Source: Zoogloeaceae bacterium (lineage in GTDB: Bacteria > Pseudomonadota > Gammaproteobacteria > Burkholderiales > Rhodocyclaceae). From it: a stretch of DNA of 64,000 bases. A model generated the notes under the pieces. The model made no database searches, had not been told where the DNA came from, and saw nothing but the letters and a program-made list of their open reading frames with translations. The DNA lies in the NCBI GenBank assembly GCA_031287525.1, contig JAITSU010000068.1, forward strand, positions 1 to 64,000, in the 5' to 3' direction. Numbering within the stretch: the first letter of the stretch is position 1; every line of letters starts with the position of its first letter. The position numbers and the translations under genes are program-made. Positions 24,434 to 30,549 of the stretch are shown piece after piece.

Positions 24434-25706
24434 ACGCATGACCCGCCAGCCATTTTTCCGCCGCATCGTCATCGCCTTTACCCTGATGACATTCGTGGTC
24501 AGCGGCATGATGTCGCTGGCGATGTTTTATGCCATACGCTCGATCGAACAAGACCTGGTTTCACGATCGCTGGACAAGACGCTGGATCGCGTCCTGAACG
24601 AAGACTTGAGCGAAGGCAAAATGCCTGACCTGAATACGGATACCTGGTTCTTTGCTTCTGACCGCCCGGAATACGCCATCCCGGAACAGTTGGCAGAGGC
24701 CACTCCGGGATTCAGCGAAATCGTGACCGATGATGAAGCCTATTACATATTTGTCCGTGAAATCGGCGAACAGCGTTACATCCTGATGCAGGATCAGCAC
24801 GAATTTGAACGCTATGAAAGAAATATCTTCAAGCTTCTGTTCGCGGGTTTTCTGCTCACCGTCGCGGGCGCATGGGGGCTGGGTCGGTTGACCGCGAAGC
24901 GGGTCATGGCGCCGGTCAGCCGTCTGGCGGAGGAAGTGCGTCAGCGGGAATCCTTGCGGACATCGACCACGCCGCTGGCGGAGCATTACGCGAACGACGA
25001 AATCGGGCGTCTGGCGGAAGCCTTCGACACCAGCCTGCAACGACTGGGCGAGGCGCTGGAACGGGAGCGTCTGTTCACCAGCGATGTCAGTCACGAACTC
25101 CGCACACCCTTGATGATTATCGCCACATCCTGCGAACTGCTCGCCGCCGACAATCTGAACCCGCGTGAACGCGAGCAAATCGAGCGCATTGCCCGCGCCG
25201 CCGAAGAAATGCGAAGTCTGGCGGAAACTTTTTTGATGCTGGCGAGAAGTTCAGGAAACAGGAGACAGGGGACAGAGGACAGCATGGGGACGCTGGTCGA
25301 CATTGCCGGGGAACAATATGCGCGCTGGTTGCCTGAGATGCAAAACAAGGGGCTGGAATTCGGGATGTCCATAGAAGCCGCGCCCGCAGCCTTGCCCCTG
25401 AACGCCGTCCTGCTACGCGCCGTGCTCGGCAATCTGCTGCGTAACGCATGGCATTACACGGAACAGGGTTGGGTGCGACTGGCGCTGGAAGCCGATGGTT
25501 TCAGGGTCGAAGACAGCGGTATCGGGATTCCCGAACAGGAAAAAGAACAGGTTTTCCAACCCTTCACCCGTGGCGCGCAGGCGCGCGGCGAAGGTCTGGG
25601 ATTAGGGCTGTCGCTGGTCAGGCGCATCTGCAAAAATCAGGGTTGGGACATCACGCTGGACGCGCTGCCCGAAGGCGGCAGCCGTTTTCGGGTCAGGCTG
25701 CGGTAG
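24426..25706 (+). CDS. colS: Sensor histidine kinase, ColS-like
   Basis: The 426-residue membrane kinase has TM1 (IVIAFTLMTFVVSGMMSLAM, residues ~12-35), a periplasmic loop of about 95 residues that is rich in acidic residues and contains REIGEQRY (an ExxE pattern), TM2 (LLFAGFLLTVAGAWGLG), HAMP, and the dimerisation box SDVSHELRTPL with H223. The ATP-binding domain has LGNLLRNAWHYTEQG, VEDSGIGIPEQEK and GEGLGLGLSLVRRI. Residues ~276-285 (GNRRQGTEDS) are encoded by four heptanucleotide repeats, an in-frame insertion between the helical box and the ATPase domain. ColS senses zinc or iron excess in pseudomonads; metal sensing here is inference. Confidence 0.78.
   Translation: MPERMTRQPFFRRIVIAFTLMTFVVSGMMSLAMFYAIRSIEQDLVSRSLDKTLDRVLNEDLSEGKMPDLNTDTWFFASDRPEYAIPEQLAEATPGFSEIVTDDEAYYIFVREIGEQRYILMQDQHEFERYERNIFKLLFAGFLLTVAGAWGLGRLTAKRVMAPVSRLAEEVRQRESLRTSTTPLAEHYANDEIGRLAEAFDTSLQRLGEALERERLFTSDVSHELRTPLMIIATSCELLAADNLNPREREQIERIARAAEEMRSLAETFLMLARSSGNRRQGTEDSMGTLVDIAGEQYARWLPEMQNKGLEFGMSIEAAPAALPLNAVLLRAVLGNLLRNAWHYTEQGWVRLALEADGFRVEDSGIGIPEQEKEQVFQPFTRGAQARGEGLGLGLSLVRRICKNQGWDITLDALPEGGSRFRVRLR
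25253..25280 (+). repeat. Heptanucleotide repeats inside colS
   Basis: Four exact-length units, AGGAAAC, AGGAGAC, AGGGGAC and AGAGGAC, lie within the open frame of the kinase without breaking it. Confidence 0.7.
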
Positions 25707-25713
25707 AGAATTT

Positions 25714-25742
25714 TTGCGTTGCCCTGTTTTTGTTTATACAAT
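25714..25742 (+). promoter_or_regulatory. Promoter of brnTA copy 1
   Basis: TTGCGT, 17 bases and TACAAT (25737-25742) place the expected transcription start at or within a base or two of the brnT ATG (25750). There is no room for a ribosome site, so the transcript is likely leaderless. The same arrangement is kept in copy 2 (26468-26496). Confidence 0.6.
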
Positions 25743-25749
25743 AACGGGT

Positions 25750-26025
25750 ATGGAAGTCGAATTCGACCCGGCGAAAGACGCCATCAACCGCAATAAGCAT
25801 GAGGGGCTTTCGCTCTCGCTGGCGGCGGAAATGGATTGGAGCGCGGCGCTGATAGAGCCGGACGAGCGATTTTCTTATGACGAAATCCGTTTGAACGCGA
25901 TTGTCCCGCTGGGGAATCGCCTTTACCGGATTACCTTTACCGAGCGCGGCGAGAAAATGTGCCCCATCAGTTTGCGTTATGCCAAAAAGAGAGAGGTTGC
26001 CGATTATGTCCAGAGATACCGTTAA
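25750..26025 (+). CDS. brnT: BrnT-family toxin, copy 1
   Basis: The 91-residue protein begins MEVEFDPAKDAINRNKHEGL, the BrnT signature (F-D-P-x-K...N-x-x-K-H-G), with DERFSYDEIRLNAIVPLGNRLYRITFTERG and IISLRYAKKRE-type motifs (here PISLRYAKKREVADY). BrnT is a RelE-fold ribonuclease that blocks translation and is neutralised by BrnA. It overlaps brnA by 20 bases. The near-copy at 26504-26770 makes this a tandem pair, with strongly diverged toxins but well-conserved antitoxin C-termini. Confidence 0.88.
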   Translation: MEVEFDPAKDAINRNKHEGLSLSLAAEMDWSAALIEPDERFSYDEIRLNAIVPLGNRLYRITFTERGEKMCPISLRYAKKREVADYVQRYR

Positions 26026-26350
26026 AACCATAGACGGGCGGGTGTTTGAACTGCCGACCGACGAAGAAGACGCCCGCATTACGGCGGCAGCTTTAGCTGA
26101 CCCTGACGCGCTCCCCATGACAGATGAGCAGCTTGCAAGGATGCGTCCGGCGCGGGAAGTTCTCTCCCCTGCGCTATATGCCGCGCTTACGGGTAAAGGC
26201 GGTCGCCCAAAATCCGCCACGCCAAAAGTATTCACGGGTATCCGCTTCGATGCCGACGTGCTCGCCGCCCTGAAAGCCACCGGCAAGGGCTGGCAGACAC
26301 GGGTGAATGACGCCATGCGCGAATGGGTAAAAACGCATTCGGCGGCATAG
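26006..26350 (+). CDS. brnA: BrnA-family antitoxin, copy 1
   Basis: Of its 114 residues, the N-terminal part (VFELPTDEEDARITAAALAD) contacts the toxin in known systems, and the C-terminal ribbon-helix-helix, FTGIRFDADVLAALKATGKG then WQTRVNDAMREWVKTH, binds the operator. The start is the ATG at 26006, within brnT. BrnTA complexes usually repress their own promoter. A perfect hairpin terminator follows 4 bases after its stop. Confidence 0.88.
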   Translation: MSRDTVKTIDGRVFELPTDEEDARITAAALADPDALPMTDEQLARMRPAREVLSPALYAALTGKGGRPKSATPKVFTGIRFDADVLAALKATGKGWQTRVNDAMREWVKTHSAA

Positions 26351-26354
26351 CGGG

Positions 26355-26379
26355 CGGCGGTCATCATGCCGCCGTTTTT
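26355..26379 (+). terminator. Terminator of brnTA copy 1
   Basis: CGGCGG, loop TCATCATG, CCGCCG and five T. In copy 2 (27054-27078) one stem base is changed (CCACCG), which weakens it. Confidence 0.8.
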
Positions 26380-26467
26380 ATCCCTGCTCATGCCGAAATC
26401 ATTTAATCGCCATAAAACCGCGCGCCCTGCCCTGCGTCGAAGGCGTGGATAAACGCCTGGAAAATTT

Positions 26468-26496
26468 TTGTGTTTTCCTGTTTTTGTGCATACAAT
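26468..26496 (+). promoter_or_regulatory. Promoter of brnTA copy 2
   Basis: TTGTGT, 17 bases and TACAAT (26491-26496), with the ATG 7 bases beyond the -10. The region is clearly homologous to the copy 1 promoter, so it is part of the duplicated unit. Confidence 0.6.
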
Positions 26497-26503
26497 AACG
26501 CTC

Positions 26504-26770
26504 ATGGAAATCGAGTTCGACCCGGACAAAAATTCCGAAAACACCAGAAAGCACGGGACTCCCCTGTCCGAAGCAAGCAATTTTGAGTGGGATACGGCGG
26601 TTGTCTGGTCGGATCATCGCTTCGATTACGATGAAAACCGGATGCGCGCCATAGGCTACATCGGAATGACGCTTTACAGCCTCGCCTTTGTCGAGCGTGG
26701 AGAAAAAGACCGAATCATCAGCCTGCGTCGCGCGACGAAAACAGAAAGGGAAATTTATGCCCGCGCTTAA
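26504..26770 (+). CDS. brnT: BrnT-family toxin, copy 2
   Basis: This 88-residue BrnT protein begins MEIEFDPDKNSENTRKHGTP and has FEWDTAVVWSDHRFDYDENR and RIISLRRATKTEREIYARA, closer to the consensus than copy 1. It overlaps its antitoxin gene by 14 bases. Compared with copy 1 the protein has diverged widely while flanks and antitoxin ends remain alike, which fits an old duplication with selection for insulated toxin-antitoxin pairs. Confidence 0.9.
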   Translation: MEIEFDPDKNSENTRKHGTPLSEASNFEWDTAVVWSDHRFDYDENRMRAIGYIGMTLYSLAFVERGEKDRIISLRRATKTEREIYARA

Positions 26771-27047
26771 ACCAGAAACCGTTATCCCGACGCCGGAAGA
26801 AGACGCCCGCATTACGGCGGCGGCTTTGGCTGACCCCGACGCGCCGCCGCTAACCGATAAAGAATGGGAAATTGCCCGCCCGTTTGCCAGAATCGGACGC
26901 AAGCCATACGCCGAGCCAAAAAAAGCGCACATCACCCTGCGCCTTGATGTAGACGTGCTCGCCGCCCTGAAAGCCACCGGCAAGGGCTGGCAGACACGGG
27001 TGAATGACGCCATGCGCGAATGGGTGAAAACGCATTTGGCTGCATAG
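26757..27047 (+). CDS. brnA: BrnA-family antitoxin, copy 2
   Basis: This 96-residue antitoxin has the N-terminal PTPEEDARITAAALADPDAP and the C-terminal ribbon-helix-helix HITLRLDVDVLAALKATGKG followed by WQTRVNDAMREWVKTH, almost the same as copy 1 over the last 35 residues. The middle (EWEIARPFARIGRKPYAE) is shorter and different, the part expected to set toxin specificity. A similar RHH domain means the two antitoxins could bind each other's operators. Confidence 0.88.
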   Translation: MPALKPETVIPTPEEDARITAAALADPDAPPLTDKEWEIARPFARIGRKPYAEPKKAHITLRLDVDVLAALKATGKGWQTRVNDAMREWVKTHLAA

Positions 27048-27053
27048 CGGGCG

Positions 27054-27078
27054 GCGGTCATCATGCCACCGTTTTTAC
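27054..27078 (+). terminator. Weakened terminator of brnTA copy 2
   Basis: CGGCGG, loop TCATCATG, CCACCG and five T. It is homologous to the copy 1 terminator but has one unpaired stem position. Confidence 0.5.
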
Positions 27079-27220
27079 CCCTGCTCATGCCGAAATCATT
27101 TAATCGCCATAAAACCGCGCGTCCTGCCCTGCGCCGAAGGCGTGGATAAACGCCATCCGTTCCGATATTTCCGGCTTCGTCATCCGGCGCGTTCGGGTCA
27201 AAAGTCGTCGCGCGTCTGTT

Positions 27221-27248
27221 TTCACGCTTTTTTCACATTCTCTTGACA
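27221..27248 (+). promoter_or_regulatory. Candidate ColR box and -35 before the methyltransferase-eptA operon
   Basis: TTCACGCTTTTTTCAC (27221-27236) fits the ColR-binding pattern I recall from Pseudomonas putida work, YYNASNNYTTTTTCAC, at every position. It also contains two TTTCAC half-sites 11 bases apart, one helical turn, as OmpR-family dimers require. A perfect -35 TTGACA (27243-27248) follows 6 bases later but no good -10 does, as expected for an activator-dependent promoter. Confidence 0.6.
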
Positions 27249-27300
27249 AAAGACTGACGGCCTCCAGCCGAAAATGACGGCTTTCCATTTGGAGCGCCGC

Positions 27301-27993
27301 ATGATGCCGTCACCAATCCCCGAACTCGAATTTTCGCGCAAATACGACCAGCAGCACGCTGAAAGCTATTTCCGCAAACACCGGCAAGGCATCTCCCGCC
27401 GCCTGTCAAACCTGCGGGAAATCCAGATTGCCCGCAAGGCGCTACACCTCGCGGGCAACCCCGCGACCGTGCTTGACCTGCCTTGCGGGGCGGGGCGTTT
27501 CTGGCCGATGTTGCTGGAACAGCCGGAACGCGCGCTGCTTGCGGCAGATAACTCCCAACACATGCTGGACGTTGCCCTGACCCGGCAGCCCACCGAAATA
27601 ACCCGGCGCGTCACGACTTTCCAATCTTCCGCTTTCGCCATCGAATTACCCGACGCCGCCGTTGACTGCCTTTTTTGTATGCGTCTTCTGCACCACATTG
27701 GAGACGCCCAACATCGTCTGGCGATGCTGCGCGAATTTCATCGCGTCACCCGCGACACGCTGATCGTCTCCTTGTGGGTAGACGGCAATTACAAAGCCTG
27801 GAAACGTAAAAAACTCGAAACGACACGCTTCCGTTCAGAAGGCGATCATGCCAATCAAAACCGCTTCGTGATCGCCAAAACGACGATTGAGACCGAATTT
27901 CGTCAGGCAGGATTTCACATCGTCGGTCATTTCGATTTTCTGCCCGGCTACGCCATGTGGCGCGTTTATACCTTACGCAAAACAGGGGCATAA
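27301..27993 (+). CDS. Class I SAM-dependent methyltransferase, partner of eptA
   Basis: The 230-residue protein has SAM motif I in TVLDLPCGAGRFWPMLLEQP, ALLAADNSQHMLDVAL, DAAVDCLFCMRLLHHI and LREFHRVTRDTLIVSLWVDG. The N-terminus contains basic residues (RKHRQGISRRLSN). It lies 3 bases before eptA in one operon behind the candidate ColR box. ColR regulons in pseudomonads include methyltransferase and lipid-modifying genes, so a role in envelope or lipopolysaccharide modification is likely, but the substrate is unknown. The ATG at 27301 is chosen because GGAG lies 9 bases upstream. Confidence 0.8.
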   Translation: MMPSPIPELEFSRKYDQQHAESYFRKHRQGISRRLSNLREIQIARKALHLAGNPATVLDLPCGAGRFWPMLLEQPERALLAADNSQHMLDVALTRQPTEITRRVTTFQSSAFAIELPDAAVDCLFCMRLLHHIGDAQHRLAMLREFHRVTRDTLIVSLWVDGNYKAWKRKKLETTRFRSEGDHANQNRFVIAKTTIETEFRQAGFHIVGHFDFLPGYAMWRVYTLRKTGA

Positions 27994-27996
27994 ACC

Positions 27997-29667
27997 ATGC
28001 TCAAAAAGACGCTCGCCATTTTACACGCACGCCCTACGCTGAAAAGTGACCGCCTTTTGCTCATCGCCGCGTTTTATCTGGGCTTTTGCCTGAATTTCAG
28101 TCTCTGGCGTTACACCGCGACCTATCTTGACATTGACAGTCTGCATACGCTCGCCTTCGCGGTCAGTTTTCCCGTATTGCTGATGGCCACGATTCTGCTG
28201 CTCATCAACCTGTTCGCCTGGCCATATCTTGTGAAGCCGATTTTGCTGGCGCTCATCATGATATCCAGCGTCGCCAATTTCATGATGTTCAATTACGGCG
28301 TACTGCTTGACGTAAGCATGATTCAGAATGTTTTTGAAACCGACACGCGCGAAGCCTTTGCGCTGGTGAGCTTCACCGGCATCGTCTGGGTGTTTTTTAC
28401 AGGCGTTGTTCCGGCGCTGCTGCTCACGCGCCTGAACATACAATACCGCCCCGCCCTGCGAGAGGCTGGAATCAGGGTGGCGTCCATCCTGTTATGCGGC
28501 GTATTGGCATGGGGCATTCTCTCCGTGTTCTACAAGGATTACGCTTCTTTTGGACGAGCGCATACCGAAATCAAACACTTGATCAGCCCCATCAACTACA
28601 TTTTCTCGACGGCGCGTTATCTGAAACGCCAGAGCATCGCCTCGCGTGATTTCAAAATCCTTGACCCTCATCCGAAACTCGCCGCCAGTCACGAAACCTC
28701 GGACGAAACCCCGGACGCCGCCCCGCGTGTTCTGGTTCTCGTTATCGGGGAAACCGCGCGCGCCAGTTCCTTTGCCCTGAATGGCTACGCGAGACCCACC
28801 AATCCGCAACTGAGTCAGGAAGAGGTCATCAATTTCAGCAATGTCGCTTCCTGCGGCACGGCAACCGCCATTTCGCTCCCCTGCATCTTTTCCGCCAAGT
28901 CGCGTACAGAATTCTCCAAAGACGCCGAATACAAGGTGCAGAACCTGCTTGACCTTCTGAAACTGGCGAATTACGACATTCTCTGGCGCGAGAATGACGC
29001 TGGCTGCAAAAGCGTCTGCGATCGCGTACCCACCGAAAAAATCACGGTCAATTTACCTTCCCGCTTTTGCGACGGGCACAACTGCATCGACGAGGCGCTG
29101 CTCGAAAACCTTGATGAACATCTCGCCACGCTGACGCGAAACACGGTCATCGTGCTGCACGCCATCGGCAGCCACGGTCCCGCCTATTACGAACGTTACC
29201 CGGAAGCTTTTCGTCAATTCACGCCGGATTGCCGCATAGCCGACCTGACGCGGTGCAGTCAGGCGGAAATCATCAACAGCTACGACAACACCATTCTCTA
29301 CACCGACTTTTTTCTGGCGGAAGCCGTCCGCATGTTGAAACGTTTTCCAAACCTCAAATCCAGCCTGCTCTATGTTTCCGATCATGGCGAATCTCTGGGT
29401 GAAAATGGTCGCTACCTGCATGGGATGCCCTACGCCATCGCCCCGGACAACCAGAAAAAAGTCCCCATGATTTTCTGGCTGTCAGAAAAACAGGCAAAAG
29501 ACGACCGTCTGGACGCAAATTGCGTCCGACAACACGCCGCCGAAAACGCCTACTCGCACGACAACCTGTTCCATTCCCTGCTGGGTTTGTTGCGGGTCGA
29601 CGCCAAACCATACGACGACAGGCTGGATATTTTCGGAAGCTGCCGCAAACCCGATACAACCCTCTGA
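27997..29667 (+). CDS. eptA: Phosphoethanolamine transferase, EptA/MCR family
   Basis: The 556-residue inner membrane enzyme has five N-terminal transmembrane helices (residues ~20-190) and a periplasmic alkaline-phosphatase-fold domain. The nucleophile is T253 in VIGETARASSFALNGYARPT, with E252 as metal ligand; NVASCGTATAISLPCIFS, the Cys-rich KSVCDRVPT and FCDGHNCIDEALL loops, and the metal-binding YVSDHGESLGENGRYLHGMP motif are also present. It transfers phosphoethanolamine to lipid A phosphates, which lowers the charge of the outer membrane and raises resistance to cationic peptides. Control by the nearby ColRS-like system is inferred. Intact chromosomal form, with no mobile element attached. 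Confidence 0.93.
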   Translation: MLKKTLAILHARPTLKSDRLLLIAAFYLGFCLNFSLWRYTATYLDIDSLHTLAFAVSFPVLLMATILLLINLFAWPYLVKPILLALIMISSVANFMMFNYGVLLDVSMIQNVFETDTREAFALVSFTGIVWVFFTGVVPALLLTRLNIQYRPALREAGIRVASILLCGVLAWGILSVFYKDYASFGRAHTEIKHLISPINYIFSTARYLKRQSIASRDFKILDPHPKLAASHETSDETPDAAPRVLVLVIGETARASSFALNGYARPTNPQLSQEEVINFSNVASCGTATAISLPCIFSAKSRTEFSKDAEYKVQNLLDLLKLANYDILWRENDAGCKSVCDRVPTEKITVNLPSRFCDGHNCIDEALLENLDEHLATLTRNTVIVLHAIGSHGPAYYERYPEAFRQFTPDCRIADLTRCSQAEIINSYDNTILYTDFFLAEAVRMLKRFPNLKSSLLYVSDHGESLGENGRYLHGMPYAIAPDNQKKVPMIFWLSEKQAKDDRLDANCVRQHAAENAYSHDNLFHSLLGLLRVDAKPYDDRLDIFGSCRKPDTTL

Positions 29668-29690
29668 AGAACGGCGAAGTCGCGGCGAAC

Positions 29691-30488
29691 TTACCGGATA
29701 TCCCAACGCTCCACATGCATGGAAACGCCGCAAAGCCTTGCGATGGTGTGACGCACACGCGCGGGATCGCCGCTGGTCGCCAGTTGTAATTGACCGTGAC
29801 CGCCCAAACCGGCTTCGCTCATCAGGCGGCGCTCTACCTGTCGCGCTACGGCTTCGCCGGTGTCGACGAGGGTGACGCCGCTGGGCAGGCGGGCGGCGAT
29901 GCCTTCTTTCACCCAGGGGTAATGGGTGCAGCCCAGTACCACGACATCGACTCCGGCATGCGCCAGAGGGGGAACGTAGGTATCCAGCAGACGCTCTACG
30001 CTGGCGCTTTGCGGACCTTCGGTTTCGATGGCTTCCGCCAGCCCCGGACAAGCTTGCGGCAGAACGGTGAGGTGATGGGCATAGGTTTTGACCAGATGGG
30101 CGAAGCGTTGGCTTGTCAGTGTGCGGGTGGTCGCCAACACGCCGAGGACGCCGCTTTTGGTCAGCGCCGCTGCCGGTTTGACGGCGGGTTCCAGCGCCAC
30201 GACGGGTTTGGGAATTGACGCCCGAACCAACTCGGCGGCGGCGGCGGTGGCGGTATTGCAGGCGACGACAACGGCTTTCGCCCCGCGCGCGGCTAGCGCC
30301 GCCGCAATCGCCTGGCTACGCGCTTGAATGAAGGATTCGGGTTTGTCGCCGTAGGGCAGATGGCGGGTGTCGGCAAAGTAGATAAAATCTTCACCCGGCA
30401 GCCGCGCCCGCAACGCTTGCAGGACGGTCAACCCGCCCAGGCCGGAGTCGAAAACGCCGATGGGCTGATGAGCGAGCGGGGGATTCAT
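29691..30488 (-). CDS. murI: Glutamate racemase
   Basis: The 265-residue protein has IGVFDSGLGGLTVLQALR (general base region), FADTRHLPYGDKP, the first catalytic Cys in AVVVACNTATAAA (~residue 76) and the second in VVLGCTHYPWVKE (~187). It supplies D-glutamate for peptidoglycan. It is convergent with eptA (gap 23 bases) and follows rpoD at 61 bases; the gap holds three heptanucleotide repeats. Confidence 0.95.
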   Translation of the reverse strand: MNPPLAHQPIGVFDSGLGGLTVLQALRARLPGEDFIYFADTRHLPYGDKPESFIQARSQAIAAALAARGAKAVVVACNTATAAAAELVRASIPKPVVALEPAVKPAAALTKSGVLGVLATTRTLTSQRFAHLVKTYAHHLTVLPQACPGLAEAIETEGPQSASVERLLDTYVPPLAHAGVDVVVLGCTHYPWVKEGIAARLPSGVTLVDTGEAVARQVERRLMSEAGLGGHGQLQLATSGDPARVRHTIARLCGVSMHVERWDIR

Positions 30489-30527
30489 GATTCAGGAATC
30501 AAAGGCAATGCGGACAATAGCGGTTTT

Positions 30528-30548
30528 GATCCCTGTCCCCTGATCCCT
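30528..30548 (+). repeat. Heptanucleotide repeats directly after rpoD
   Basis: Units GATCCCT, GTCCCCT and GATCCCT abut the rpoD stop codon and fill part of the rpoD-murI gap. Confidence 0.65.
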
Positions 30549-30549
30549 G

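Noticed and set aside
27100-27288. 62-codon minus-strand frame after brnTA copy 2
   Set aside because: No ribosome site and a mixed origin; only its last part is repeated after copy 1, so it is reported as a possible remnant rather than a gene.
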